DNA of 54,123 nucleotides. It comes from JBOCEF01 sp047610385. Lineage in GTDB: Bacteria; Pseudomonadota; Alphaproteobacteria; Rhodobacterales; Rhodobacteraceae. Where the stretch lies: assembly GCA_047610385.1 (NCBI GenBank), contig JBLGAC010000027.1, positions 1 through 54,123 of the forward strand, in the 5' to 3' direction. Position 1 is the stretch's first letter; every line of letters begins with the position of its first letter. The position numbers and the translations under genes are program-made. The notes beneath the pieces were generated by a model that saw nothing but the letters and a program-made list of their open reading frames with translations, searched no databases and was not told where the DNA came from. Positions 26,442 to 35,584 of the stretch are shown piece by piece.

Positions 26442-26915
26442 ATGGATACCAATGCCCCCCCTTGTGACGACGCCCCGCTGGCACCGGGCTTTCACGAAAG
26501 CTACGCGCTTTACCTGATGGCGCGTGCCTCCAGCATGGCATCCGCGGAATTCCACGCCGCCCTCGCTGCCCGCAGCGTGCCGGGGCCGCATTGGCGGGTC
26601 TGCGCGGTGCTGGCATCGGGCCGCACAACGGTGACACGTCTGGCTGTGGCGACACTGTTCAAGCAGCCGACACTGACCAAAATCCTTGGGCGGATGGAGG
26701 CTGAGGGCCTTGTCACCCGCACCCGCGACCCATTCGACGGGCGCGCAGTGCAGGTCGCGCTGGCGCCCAAGGGCCGGGCGCTGGCCGCTGATCTGATCCC
26801 CGTCGCGCGCGCCCACGAAGCAGCCGCCTTCGCCGCACTGACCAACAAGGAAACCGCCCTTTTGCGCCGCGCGCTCCGCCGCTTTATCGAAAGCAAAGAA
26901 CTCCCGGCAGGCTGA
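26442..26915 (+). CDS. MarR-family transcriptional regulator
   Basis: 157 residues with the MarR winged-helix core: a recognition region around TVTRLAVATLFKQPTLTKILGRMEAEGLVTR, then the wing DPFDGRAVQVALAPKGRAL and dimerisation helices at both ends. It probably represses the divergent NicX-like operon and releases DNA on binding a pathway intermediate, as NicR does. The effector cannot be deduced. Confidence 0.88.
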   Translation: MDTNAPPCDDAPLAPGFHESYALYLMARASSMASAEFHAALAARSVPGPHWRVCAVLASGRTTVTRLAVATLFKQPTLTKILGRMEAEGLVTRTRDPFDGRAVQVALAPKGRALAADLIPVARAHEAAAFAALTNKETALLRRALRRFIESKELPAG

Positions 26916-27105
26916 CGCGGCCCCCCGCCGCCTGCGCCATCATCTGCAGCGCCGCGCAGGTGCCCCGGTCCCGCCGGTGGGTCGGTTGGTGCGCGGCTCC
27001 CGCCCGGTGTATGATGCGACCACGCGGCACGGCCCCCGCGGCATGGCTGGACACAGGCGCTAGGGCCGCCCTACGCTGCGGCGCAATATACGCTTCGGAG
27101 GCCCC

Positions 27106-27699
27106 ATGCGTCTGCTCGTCATCTTCTGCCACCCCGTTCCCGACAGCTTCGGCGGCGCGCTGCGCGACCTCGTGGTCGACAGCGCCAAAAGCGCTGGCCA
27201 TGACGTGCGGCTGAAGGATCTTTATGCCGAAGGCTTCAATCCGGTGATGTCCGCCGAAGAACGCCTTGGCTATCACGATGCTGGCACCAACGAGATCCCC
27301 GTGGCCAAAGAACTCGAAGCCCTGCGCTGGGCTGAGGGGGTGATTTTTGTGCACCCGACCTGGTGGTACGCCCAGCCTGCCATGCTCAAAGGCTGGCTTG
27401 ACCGCGTGCTGGTCCCCCATGTCGCCTTCACCATGCCGACCCAGGACAAGGCCATTGGCCCCGGCCTTACGCACATCCGTCTGGTGGCGCAGATCACCAC
27501 GCTGGGGTCGCCGTGGTGGCTCTGGACGCTGATGGGCCGTCCGGGCCGCGACATCTTGATGCGCGGGGTGGCGTCATGCTGCGGCCCGCGGTGCAAAACT
27601 GTCTTCATGGGCTTGCACAAGATGGACACAGCCAGCGCCTCGGATCGCGAAAAATTCCTCTCCCGCGTTGGCAAACGCATCAAACGCATACCGCTGTGA
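27106..27699 (+). CDS. NAD(P)H:quinone reductase / flavodoxin-fold oxidoreductase
   Basis: 197 residues of the KefF/MdaB/NQO1 flavodoxin-like family. The flavin phosphate loop region is FCHPVPDSFGGAL, the isoalloxazine loop is FVHPTWWYAQPAMLKGWLDRVL and a later segment is GPGLTHIRL. It should reduce quinones or similar substrates with FMN or FAD. It ends 14 bp before the FAD-linked oxidase start, suggesting one operon. A Shine-Dalgarno CGGAGG precedes the ATG. Confidence 0.88.
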   Translation: MRLLVIFCHPVPDSFGGALRDLVVDSAKSAGHDVRLKDLYAEGFNPVMSAEERLGYHDAGTNEIPVAKELEALRWAEGVIFVHPTWWYAQPAMLKGWLDRVLVPHVAFTMPTQDKAIGPGLTHIRLVAQITTLGSPWWLWTLMGRPGRDILMRGVASCCGPRCKTVFMGLHKMDTASASDREKFLSRVGKRIKRIPL

Positions 27700-27713
27700 C
27701 CGGAGACACCAAA

Positions 27714-29126
27714 ATGTCCGCAATCGACGCGCTTCTTCCTCTGATCGAGGGCATCCGCACCGAAACCCACCCCAAGGCGATCCAGGCCAAAAGCCGGGAT
27801 TTCTATTGGTATTCGCCAGTGCTGAAGCGAAAGCTGGACCACATCACCGCTGACCTGATCGTCTGCCCGGTGTCTGAGGACGAGGTGCTGCGGGTCCTCA
27901 AGGCCTGCTGCGGGCTGAACATTCCCGTGACCCCGCGCGGCGCGGGCACTGGCAATTACGGGCAGGCCATGCCGCTTGCGGGCGGCGTGGTGATGGATCT
28001 GCGCGGGCTGGACGCCATCAAGGACATCAAGGACGGGTCAATTATCTGCGGCGCAGGCGCGTTGATGGGCGATCTGGACACCGCGTGCCGGGCCAAGGGG
28101 CAGGAACTGCGCCTGCATCCGTCCACCAAGGAAACCGCGACCATCGGCGGGTTCATCGCCGGTGGATCGGGCGGCGTCGGGTCGATGCGCTGGGGGGTGC
28201 TGCGCGATCCGGGCAACATTCTTGCCGTGCGCGTCGCCACCATGGAGGATGAGCCCAAGATCGTCACCCTGACCGGCCGCGACGTGATGCAGGTGCACCA
28301 TGCTTACGGCGTCAACGGCATCATCACTGAGGTGGAGTTCGCCCTCGCCCCCGCCGTGGATTGGGTGGAGATGCTGATCGCCGGGTCTGATTGGCTGGCG
28401 CTCAACGACCTTGCGGACCGGATGGCGCATATGGACGGGCTGTGGATCAAGGAATTGGGCACCGTCCAAGCCCCTGCGCCGCATAAATATTACCTGCGCC
28501 ACCGCAAATTCCTGACTGAGGACGAAAGCGTGATTGTCACCATGGCCGCCCCCAACGCGGTGGCATGGATGGAAACGCTGTCGGCGGAAATCGGCGCGCG
28601 GATCGCCTATCGCTCAGACCAAGCCTCGGCTGAAGACCTTAGATCCCTGCCCCATGTCCACCATCTGATGTGGAACCACACCACCTTGCGCGCATTGCGA
28701 GTGGAACCGGCGATCACCTATCTGCAGGTCGGTTTCCCGAACCCCGGCCGCCACGACAAGATCCGCAAGATCGCTGCGATGTTCTCCACCGACGAAGTGA
28801 TGGGCCACAATGAATTTTTCCGCGGTGACGGGTCGATCACCTGCGCGGGCCTGACCCTTGTGCGCTTCACCACCGAAGCTCGGTTGTGGGAAATCGTGAA
28901 GGCGCATGAGGATATTGGCTGCGCCACATTCTCTCCCCACCACTACACGGTTGAAGAAGGCGGCATGAAGACCACCGACCCGCTGCATCTGGATGTCAAA
29001 CGCCGCCATGATCCCAAAGGCTTGCTGAACCCCGGCAAGATGATCGGGTGGGAGGACCCCAGCTTCGACTATGCCGACCATTACGCCTATCCCGGCATGA
29101 TGCCCGCGCCTGAGCCGACCGAATGA
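27714..29126 (+). CDS. FAD-binding oxidoreductase, GlcD/lactate-dehydrogenase type
   Basis: About 470 residues from the ATG at 27714, chosen over an in-frame upstream start because CGGAGA precedes it and the upstream part overlaps the previous gene. The FAD_binding_4 (PCMH) domain carries VTPRGAGTGNYGQ, GALMGDLD and ATIGGFIAGGSGGVGSMRWG. The C-terminal cap ends with the FAD-oxidase signature DPKGLLNPGK. Enzymes of this type oxidise 2-hydroxyacids such as glycolate or D-lactate; the substrate here is not clear. Its stop overlaps the RidA start (ATGA). Confidence 0.9.
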   Translation: MSAIDALLPLIEGIRTETHPKAIQAKSRDFYWYSPVLKRKLDHITADLIVCPVSEDEVLRVLKACCGLNIPVTPRGAGTGNYGQAMPLAGGVVMDLRGLDAIKDIKDGSIICGAGALMGDLDTACRAKGQELRLHPSTKETATIGGFIAGGSGGVGSMRWGVLRDPGNILAVRVATMEDEPKIVTLTGRDVMQVHHAYGVNGIITEVEFALAPAVDWVEMLIAGSDWLALNDLADRMAHMDGLWIKELGTVQAPAPHKYYLRHRKFLTEDESVIVTMAAPNAVAWMETLSAEIGARIAYRSDQASAEDLRSLPHVHHLMWNHTTLRALRVEPAITYLQVGFPNPGRHDKIRKIAAMFSTDEVMGHNEFFRGDGSITCAGLTLVRFTTEARLWEIVKAHEDIGCATFSPHHYTVEEGGMKTTDPLHLDVKRRHDPKGLLNPGKMIGWEDPSFDYADHYAYPGMMPAPEPTE

Positions 29127-29518
29127 CCCTGCGCGGCCTGACGCCCCCTGACATCCGCCCGCCCTTTGCCCATTACGCCCATGGGGTTGAGGTCAGGGCC
29201 GGGGCGCGGCTGCTGTTTTCCTCTGGCCAGCTGGGCCTTGCGCCAGACGACACGCTGCCTGAGGGGTCGCAGGCGCAGGCCGCGCGCTGCTTTGCCAATC
29301 TTGATGCGATCCTGCGCGACGCTGGCATGACCCGCGCCGATGTGGTGCGCCTGAACGCCTATGTCACTGAGCGCGCGCATATGGCGGGCTATATGGCCGC
29401 GCGCGATGCATGGGTTGCCGATCTGCCCGCCCCGCCCGCATCAACGCTGATGATCGTCACCGGATTTACCCGCCCCGAATTTCTGGTGGAGATCGAGATG
29501 ATCGCCGCCGCCGACTGA
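29123..29518 (+). CDS. RidA/YjgF-family enamine/imine deaminase
   Basis: 131 residues with the family pattern: YAHGVEVRAGARLLFSSGQLGLAPD at the start, a central QAARCFANLDAILRDAGMTRADVVRLNAYVT and the end FLVEIEMIAAA. RidA proteins hydrolyse reactive enamine/imine intermediates made by PLP enzymes or flavin oxidases. Coupling to an FAD oxidase gene (ATGA overlap) suggests it clears an imine produced by that enzyme. The usual Arg of the active site may lie in GFTRPEFLVE. Confidence 0.9.
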   Translation: MTLRGLTPPDIRPPFAHYAHGVEVRAGARLLFSSGQLGLAPDDTLPEGSQAQAARCFANLDAILRDAGMTRADVVRLNAYVTERAHMAGYMAARDAWVADLPAPPASTLMIVTGFTRPEFLVEIEMIAAAD

Positions 29519-29549
29519 GCGCCCCGACTGAGCGCTGCCGACTGAGCGC
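29511..29549 (+). repeat. Short tandem repeat over the RidA stop codon
   Basis: CCGACTGAGCGC occurs three times (29511, 29524, 29538) with 1-2 bp spacers. The first copy contains the RidA stop codon (GAC TGA). Confidence 0.9.
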
Positions 29550-29634
29550 GCCAACCGAACAGGCTGGCGCGCCGCGCGGGGGCTGCTAAGCTGCGCGCGG
29601 AATACCGTTTCGCACGATCAGGGAGCCGCCTCGC

Positions 29635-30822
29635 ATGACCCATCGCCTCACCCCCGCCCGCCTTGCGCGGCTTGACGCCCGCATGGGCGAATGGACCGCC
29701 AATGGTGCCTATGCCGGCATGGAATGGCAGATCGGCGACATGTCCGGCACGCTGCACCAAGGGCGCTCCGGCACCCGCGCGGTCGGTGAGGCGTCGATGC
29801 CCGATGCGCCGCTCTATCGCATCTATTCGATGACCAAGCCCTTGGTGACGCTGGCTGCCATGCAGTTGGTCGAAGAATGCCGCCTGCGCCTGCATGACCC
29901 GATCAGCAATCTGCTGCCCGAATACCGCGATATGCGCGTGTTCCGCCCCGATGGGCTGACCGAAGCCGCCGCCATCCCGATCACGGCCCAGCATCTGATG
30001 ACCCACACATCGGGCCTGTCCTACGGGTTTCTGGCCGATCGCAGCGCCACGCTTTATGTCGCCACTGAGACCAAGGCCGACCCCGCCCAATCCCTGCGCG
30101 AGCACGCCGCGATGTTCGCCGACATCCCGCTGGCGTTCCATCCCGGCACCGATTGGCGCTATTCGGTGGCGACCGATGTGCTCGGCGCGTTGCTTGAGCA
30201 GATTGAGGGCCGGTCCCTGCGCGACATTCTTGCAGATCGCATCATCGGCCCGCTGGGCATGGATGAAACCGCCTTTGGCATCCCCGCGGGCGCTGAGGAC
30301 CGTCTGATGGCGATCTATGGCGGCACCAAGCCCGGCGGCCCGTTGAACGAACTGGACCTGACCCGCGCCTATCCGCCGTCTTCGAATGATTGGGCGCGCG
30401 GTGGGCATGGGCTGTTCTCAACCACCAGTGATTACGCCAAGCTGTGCATGTCGCTGCTGGGCCTCGCACGCGGCGAGGTGCCGGGGCTGGTCGGGCGCAA
30501 AACGCTGGAGATGATGACCGCCAACCTTGTGCCCCAAAGCGCGCTGCCGCTGGGCATTGATCGCCCCGTGCCCGGAACCGGACCGGGGCTTGGCGGCTAT
30601 GGGTTCGGTCTGGGGTTCCGCACCGCACTGCCGCATGCAGGCGGCGCGCACGGGCGCAGGGTGCTCGCCAGCCCCGGTGAATTCGGCTGGTCGGGCGCAG
30701 CAGAAACCTGGTTCACCGTGGACCCGGCAGAAGGCATCTGGGCGGTGTTCATGACCCAAAACCTGGATTGTCCGGGTGCAGCCGCAGATTTCCAGACCAT
30801 GCTGGCCGCCGCGATCGTCTGA
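29635..30822 (+). CDS. Serine hydrolase, beta-lactamase / family VIII esterase type
   Basis: 395 residues with the class C beta-lactamase fold. The nucleophile motif is Ser65-Met-Thr-Lys68 (YSMTK) and the Tyr motif is RYSVATDVLG, where YSN is more usual. The third box region HAGGAHGRRVL...GEFGWSGAAETWFTVDP is typical of EstB-like esterases. No signal peptide is visible, so a cytoplasmic esterase is more likely than a periplasmic lactamase. It follows RidA by 116 bp on the same strand. GGGAGCC precedes the ATG. Confidence 0.9.
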   Translation: MTHRLTPARLARLDARMGEWTANGAYAGMEWQIGDMSGTLHQGRSGTRAVGEASMPDAPLYRIYSMTKPLVTLAAMQLVEECRLRLHDPISNLLPEYRDMRVFRPDGLTEAAAIPITAQHLMTHTSGLSYGFLADRSATLYVATETKADPAQSLREHAAMFADIPLAFHPGTDWRYSVATDVLGALLEQIEGRSLRDILADRIIGPLGMDETAFGIPAGAEDRLMAIYGGTKPGGPLNELDLTRAYPPSSNDWARGGHGLFSTTSDYAKLCMSLLGLARGEVPGLVGRKTLEMMTANLVPQSALPLGIDRPVPGTGPGLGGYGFGLGFRTALPHAGGAHGRRVLASPGEFGWSGAAETWFTVDPAEGIWAVFMTQNLDCPGAAADFQTMLAAAIV

Positions 30823-30825
30823 GGG

Positions 30826-30882
30826 CCAGTCGCTGAGGTTCTGTCGCTGAGGTCCTGCCTCTGCGGTTCTGTCGCTGACATA
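30826..30882 (+). repeat. Degenerate direct repeats after the hydrolase stop
   Basis: GTCGCTGA recurs three times, partly as the longer GAGGTTCTGTCGCTGA-like unit with small changes, starting within a few bases of the serine hydrolase stop codon. Confidence 0.7.
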
Positions 30883-30937
30883 CCGTCCCGGAACGAACGG
30901 CGGGGGCGCAGGGCTTCGATCGCCCGCGCTGCAATGC

Positions 30938-30964
30938 GGGGGAGGGCCTGGAGCGCCCTCCCCC
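30938..30964. terminator. Hairpin between convergent genes
   Basis: A perfect 10-bp stem, GGGGGAGGGC with GCCCTCCCCC, around a 7-nt loop, between the serine hydrolase and the TPR gene. It has no T run, so it is a probable but not classic terminator. Confidence 0.55.
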
Positions 30965-31022
30965 TGCGCCCCCCACCCCGGCCGCCCCCTTGCCGGGATG
31001 CGTGGTCAGGCAGGGGCAGCGC

Positions 31023-32387
31023 CTAGGTGCCGACCAGCGCAGTGTCGGCGCGGGTTGTTGCTGCCGCAGCTTCGCGTGGCAGGTCAAGCGCGCCGTAGAC
31101 CAGCGCCAAGGCGCGGTTGCCCGGCACGCTGTCAGGTTCAAACCCACGGCGCCGTTCCAGCGCCTGCTGGGCGGCAGAAAGCTTGCCTGACTTGATCAGC
31201 GCGTCGATCCACAGCTGCTCAAACAAATCGCGCTGGGCGTGGCTGCCCCCCGTCTCCCAAATCCGCGGGACCGCAGTGCCAAGGTCATGGGCCGCGGCGT
31301 GCCAGCGTCCCTCAGCATGGGCGATCAGGCCGCGCGCGCAGGGCAGCGCGACCTCGGCCCACATCTCCCGCGAGGGATCGGGTGCATCAGTGGCCATGCG
31401 CGCAAACCCGCGCAGCATGTCATCAGCCTCAGCCATCCCGGCGCGCGCAAGGCCATAGATGTAGTGCAAGCTGAGGAATGCATTGACGAAATCGCCTTTG
31501 CGCGCTGCAAGCCGAGGGCTGACATCGCCCCAGCGATCCCCCACATCAGCGCCTGCCATTTCCAGCCGCGCAAGCAGCGCCACCGCGCCGATCTGGTCCT
31601 GGGAATAAGATTTGTCGAGGCCCCAGCAATGCTTGTCATAGGTCGACACCGCCGCGGCCATATCGCCTTGGCTGATCTGGAACAGCGCCATGTGCCACCA
31701 ATTATGCGACAGCATGAAGGAATTAAGGTCCTCCCACGTCTCTGACATCTCAGCCAAAAACGCGCGGCCTTCGGAAATGCGCCCTTGGGTCAGGTGGATA
31801 TGGGCAAGGGCGTGATGGGCCCAAGGCTCCTTGCGCTTCAGGGCCACGGCGCGCATCGCAGCATCTTCGGCGTCGGCCAGCAGGTGGCATTGCTCCAGCC
31901 CAAAGGCGAGCATGCCGTGGAAATGCGCGCGGTCCGCGTTGGCGTCCTCAACCATCCGGGCGGTGGCCAGCATGCCGGGCGAATCGCCCGCGTTAAACTG
32001 GTGGTATTGGGTGAACTTCAGCAACGCCAGATCATGGGGCCAGCGCGCCAAACCTTCGCGCCCGATGCGGATGGCGCGGGGAATATCGCCCACGGCCCAG
32101 GCCTGCAGGGCGGCAAGGGTGGCGCGCTCACGCTCAGTGCCGCTCGCGGCCTCAGCGCGGTCCAGCCATGGACGCGCCAGACCCGGCGCTTCAGGGCTTT
32201 CCAGAAACAGATGCAGCGCCCCGGCATAGGCGTTGGCGATCAGGCAACCCGGATCTGCCTGCGCGGCCGCCAGCACATTCACGGCCTTGGTTTCATAGGC
32301 CAGGAACCCTTCGGTGAAATCGGCCACCCCCTGCGCGGTCGCCGCGTCGCCCGCGGTGATCGGATTGTCCAGCCAGTCTCGGTGCAT
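31023..32387 (-). CDS. TTC38-like tetratricopeptide repeat protein
   Basis: 454 residues, entirely helical, built of TPR-like repeats. The segment HFHGMLAFGLEQCHLLADAE, followed by EPWAHHALAHIHLTQGR and LSHNWWHMALFQ, is typical of the TTC38 family found in bacteria and animals. No catalytic motif, signal peptide or membrane segment is seen. The function of the family is unknown. It is probably monocistronic, divergent from recO with about 75 bp between starts. Confidence 0.85.
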   Translation of the reverse strand: MHRDWLDNPITAGDAATAQGVADFTEGFLAYETKAVNVLAAAQADPGCLIANAYAGALHLFLESPEAPGLARPWLDRAEAASGTERERATLAALQAWAVGDIPRAIRIGREGLARWPHDLALLKFTQYHQFNAGDSPGMLATARMVEDANADRAHFHGMLAFGLEQCHLLADAEDAAMRAVALKRKEPWAHHALAHIHLTQGRISEGRAFLAEMSETWEDLNSFMLSHNWWHMALFQISQGDMAAAVSTYDKHCWGLDKSYSQDQIGAVALLARLEMAGADVGDRWGDVSPRLAARKGDFVNAFLSLHYIYGLARAGMAEADDMLRGFARMATDAPDPSREMWAEVALPCARGLIAHAEGRWHAAAHDLGTAVPRIWETGGSHAQRDLFEQLWIDALIKSGKLSAAQQALERRRGFEPDSVPGNRALALVYGALDLPREAAAATTRADTALVGT

Positions 32388-32461
32388 CGGGGTCTCCTCT
32401 CGCGCCTATGTTGCACTGCATAGCCTAGCGCGCGCCGACACGTGCCGCTAGGTTGATCCCC

Positions 32462-33196
32462 ATGGAAAACTGGCGAGACGAAGGCGTGCTGCTGTCGACC
32501 CGCCGCCATGGCGAGGGCGCCGCGATTCTTGAGGTGTTCACCCCCCGCCATGGCCGCCATCTGGGGGTGATGCACGGGGGCGGATCGCGCCGCATGGCGC
32601 CGGTGCTGCAGCCCGGCGCACAGCTGAGCGTGGAGTGGCGCGCGCGCCTGCCCGAACATATCGGCAGCTTTCGGGCAGAGCCGATCCGGTCGCGCGCCGA
32701 CGCCATCATGTCCGATCCCAAAGCGCTGGCCGCCATGGTGTCAGCCGCCGCGCTGCTGCGCATGTGCGTGCCAGAACGCGAACCCCTGCCAGAGCTTTAC
32801 GGCGCAACCCTTGAATTGATGGAGGCGCTGGGGACAGATCCGCGCTGGGCGGAGCTTTATGCGGGGTGGGAGCTGGGCCTTCTGGCCGAACTGGGCTTTG
32901 GCCTCGACCTCACGCGCTGCGTTGTCACTGGCGCGATGCAGGAACTGATCTGGGTCTCGCCCAAATCAGGCCGGGCGGTGTGCCGGGCAGCAGGCGCGCC
33001 TTATGCCGACAAGCTGTTGGCCTTGCCCGGCTTTCTGCGCGGCGTCGATGGTGGCAGCCCCGCCGATGGGCTGCGCCTTACGGGCCATTTTCTGCGTGCC
33101 TGGGCGCTGCCTGCGTTGGGCCATGCCAAACTGCCAGACGCGCGCGGGCGACTTCAGGACCTGTTGGCAAAGGAAGCCCCGCCGCAACCGGCGTGA
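32462..33196 (+). CDS. recO: DNA repair protein RecO
   Basis: 244 residues. The N-terminal OB-fold reads WRDEGVLLSTRRHGEGAAILEVFTPRHGRHLGVMHGG, a clear RecO signature, followed by the helical domain (WELGLLAELGFGLDLTRC). RecO loads RecA on SSB-coated DNA in the RecFOR pathway. The ATG at 32462 is chosen over an upstream TTG at 32453 because RecO proteins begin at MExWRDEG. The RecO zinc-finger cysteines of some homologues are not seen, as is usual in alphaproteobacteria. Confidence 0.95.
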   Translation: MENWRDEGVLLSTRRHGEGAAILEVFTPRHGRHLGVMHGGGSRRMAPVLQPGAQLSVEWRARLPEHIGSFRAEPIRSRADAIMSDPKALAAMVSAAALLRMCVPEREPLPELYGATLELMEALGTDPRWAELYAGWELGLLAELGFGLDLTRCVVTGAMQELIWVSPKSGRAVCRAAGAPYADKLLALPGFLRGVDGGSPADGLRLTGHFLRAWALPALGHAKLPDARGRLQDLLAKEAPPQPA

Positions 33197-33213
33197 CCGC
33201 GCGCGTCTGCGCG

Positions 33214-33249
33214 GGCGGTGCGGGGGGCGCAAGGCGCCCCGCGCCGCCG
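33214..33249. terminator. GC-rich hairpin between recO and eda
   Basis: A long stem, GGCGGTGCGGGG with CCCCGCGCCGCC and inner GCGC/GCGC pairing, between convergent genes. It has no T tract, so rho-independent function is uncertain. Confidence 0.5.
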
Positions 33250-33258
33250 TCCCTGTGT

Positions 33259-33894
33259 TCAGCTCTGGAACGGTGCCAAGGCTGCGACGGCCTCACGGCT
33301 CAGCCGTTCAATCAGCGCCCAGTCGCCCCGCGCGATGGCGTCCATCGGCGCGACCCAGGACCCGCCAACCACCGCCACATTCGGCAGTTTCAGGTAATCG
33401 GGCGCATTTGCCAGCCCCACCCCGCCCGTGGGGCAGATGGTGATGTCCGGCAGCGGCCCGGCCATGGATTTCAACATCGGGATGCCGCCCGCAGCCTCAG
33501 CGGGGAAAAACTTCACCACCTCAAAGCCTTGATCGGCAAGGGTCATTGCCTCAGTGGGGCTGGCGCAACCGGGCAGGAACGGCAGTCCGGCCGCGTTGAC
33601 CGCTGCGATCAGCCCTGCAGGTCCGCCCGGGGATACGCCGAACACGGCGCCAGCCTTCATGCAGGCCTCAACATCGCGGGCATTTCGCAAGGTGCCCGCG
33701 CCGATCACCGCATCCGGCACGGCGTCTTTCATGGCGCGTATCGCCGCCAGCGCGCAGTCGGTGCGCAGCGTCACCTCCAACACAAGCAGCCCGCCTGCGA
33801 CCAGCGCGCGGGCCAGCGGAATGGCGTCCTCGATCCGCTCCACAGTCAAGACAGGGATCACGGGGGCGAGGCGGCAGATCTCAAGCGGGGTCAT
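33259..33894 (-). CDS. eda: KDPG aldolase (2-dehydro-3-deoxyphosphogluconate aldolase)
   Basis: 211 residues. The catalytic Glu lies in EVTLRT and the Schiff-base Lys in VKFFPAEAAGG. GAGTLRN and CPTGGVG form the phosphate site. It splits KDPG into pyruvate and glyceraldehyde-3-phosphate, the last step of the Entner-Doudoroff pathway. Its ATG overlaps the pgi stop (ATGA), making it the last gene of the zwf-pgl-edd-pgi-eda operon. Confidence 0.97.
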   Translation of the reverse strand: MTPLEICRLAPVIPVLTVERIEDAIPLARALVAGGLLVLEVTLRTDCALAAIRAMKDAVPDAVIGAGTLRNARDVEACMKAGAVFGVSPGGPAGLIAAVNAAGLPFLPGCASPTEAMTLADQGFEVVKFFPAEAAGGIPMLKSMAGPLPDITICPTGGVGLANAPDYLKLPNVAVVGGSWVAPMDAIARGDWALIERLSREAVAALAPFQS

Positions 33895-35525
33895 CGGGTC
33901 GGTCCCTTCATCTGTGCAATCAGTCCGGCGGTTGACGCGTCGAGGACATCGGCCCCTTCTTCGCCCTTCAACACCGGGATCAGCCGGACGGCGAGGGCTT
34001 TGCCAAGCTCCACCCCGAACTGGTCGAACGAATTGACGTCCCAGATCACGCCTTGCACGAAAACCTTATGCTCGAACAACGCGATCAGCCGCCCCAGCGC
34101 GAACGGGGTCAGCGCGTCATGCAAGATCGTGGTCGACGGGCGATCACCGGGAAAGGTGCGGTGGGGCGCGAGGCGGTCAATCTCAGCGTCCTCCAGCCCC
34201 TCAGCCGCCATGTCAGCGCGCACTTCGGCCTCAGTCTTGCCAAAGGCCAGGGCTTGGGATTGCGCAAAGCAATTGGCGGCCAGCAGCAGATGCGCGTCTG
34301 CGCCCGATCCACGCGGGGCGCGCGCCATGATGAAATCAGTGGGGATCACGTCGGCCCCCAGATGCATCAGCTGAAAGAATGAGTGTTGGGAGTTGGTCCC
34401 CGGCTCTCCCCAAATCACCGGGCCGGTGGCGCGCGGGATCGGATCGCCGCTGCGGGTCACGCGTTTGCCGTTGGATTCCATGTCCAGCTGTTGAACATAA
34501 GCCGCCAGCCGTTCAAGCCGCTGATCATACGGGATCAGCGCCACAGTGGGCCAGGTCATGATGTTGCGCCGCCAGATGCCAACCAGCGCCAACAGCACCG
34601 GAAGATTCTGATCCAGCGGGGCTTTCTGGAAATGCGCGTCCATCGACGCCGCCCCCGCAAGCATGTCGCGGAACCCGTCCGCCCCCACCGCAATCGCCAC
34701 CGGCAGCCCGATTGAGGACCACAGCGAATACCGCCCCCCGACCCAATCCCAGAACCCGAACACGCGGCCCGGATCAATCCCAAATGCGCCGGTAGCCGTA
34801 AGATTGGTGGACACGGCGGCCAGATGCCTGCCCACCTGATCGCCGCCCACCGCGGCCGCGATCCATGCGCGCGCGTCGCGGGCGTTGGCCATCGTCTCCA
34901 TGGTGCTGAAGGTTTTGGAGGCGATGCAGACCAGCGTGGTGCGCGGGTCCAGCGGCGCGATCACATCCGCCAGATGCGCGCCATCGACGTTCGACACGAA
35001 ATGCAGCCGCGGCCCGTCATGGTCCGGGCGCAAGGCCCGCGTTGCCATCACCGGCCCCAGATCTGAGCCGCCAATGCCGATGTTGATCACATCGGTGAAG
35101 GCGCCCGCGGACCCGGCTGCCTTGCCTGACCGCACGTCCTCAGCAAAGCCCAGAAAGGCATCAAGGCCCGCGCGCACCATCGGCATCACGTCGGCGCCGT
35201 CGATCATCACGGCATCCCCGGCCCCGCCGCGCAGCGCCATGTGCATGACGGCGCGCCCCTCGGTCAGGTTCCACGGCGCGCCGGAGAACAGAAGATCGCG
35301 CTTGGCCGCAACCTCAGCGCCTTTGGCCAGATCCAGCAGCGCGGTCAGCACGCCGTCGTCGATCTTTTCCTTGGACAGATCGATCATCAGATCATCCGCC
35401 TGCCGGGTGAACCGCGCGAAACGGTCTGGGTCACCGGCGAACAGGCCGCGCAGATCGGTCTGCCGCATCCGCTGGCCCTGCGCCTTCAGGCGCGCCCACG
35501 CGATGTCGATGTTGTCAGTGGTCAT
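33891..35525 (-). CDS. pgi: Glucose-6-phosphate isomerase
   Basis: 544 residues. The family signatures IGIGGSDLGPVMATRAL, VSNVDGAH, SKTFSTMETMAN and the C-terminal GVIWDVNSFDQFGVELGK are all present. It interconverts glucose-6-phosphate and fructose-6-phosphate, letting carbon recycle into the Entner-Doudoroff route. It lies 59 bp after edd and overlaps eda. Confidence 0.97.
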   Translation of the reverse strand: MTTDNIDIAWARLKAQGQRMRQTDLRGLFAGDPDRFARFTRQADDLMIDLSKEKIDDGVLTALLDLAKGAEVAAKRDLLFSGAPWNLTEGRAVMHMALRGGAGDAVMIDGADVMPMVRAGLDAFLGFAEDVRSGKAAGSAGAFTDVINIGIGGSDLGPVMATRALRPDHDGPRLHFVSNVDGAHLADVIAPLDPRTTLVCIASKTFSTMETMANARDARAWIAAAVGGDQVGRHLAAVSTNLTATGAFGIDPGRVFGFWDWVGGRYSLWSSIGLPVAIAVGADGFRDMLAGAASMDAHFQKAPLDQNLPVLLALVGIWRRNIMTWPTVALIPYDQRLERLAAYVQQLDMESNGKRVTRSGDPIPRATGPVIWGEPGTNSQHSFFQLMHLGADVIPTDFIMARAPRGSGADAHLLLAANCFAQSQALAFGKTEAEVRADMAAEGLEDAEIDRLAPHRTFPGDRPSTTILHDALTPFALGRLIALFEHKVFVQGVIWDVNSFDQFGVELGKALAVRLIPVLKGEEGADVLDASTAGLIAQMKGPTR

Positions 35526-35584
35526 GTCGGCTCAATGCTCCGTCATCCTTATGGATTGGCAATATTATCGCTGAAAAAATGCGG

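Noticed and set aside
29635..30822. Class C beta-lactamase resistance gene
   Set aside because: There is no signal peptide and the Tyr motif is YSV rather than YSN; a family VIII esterase is more likely.
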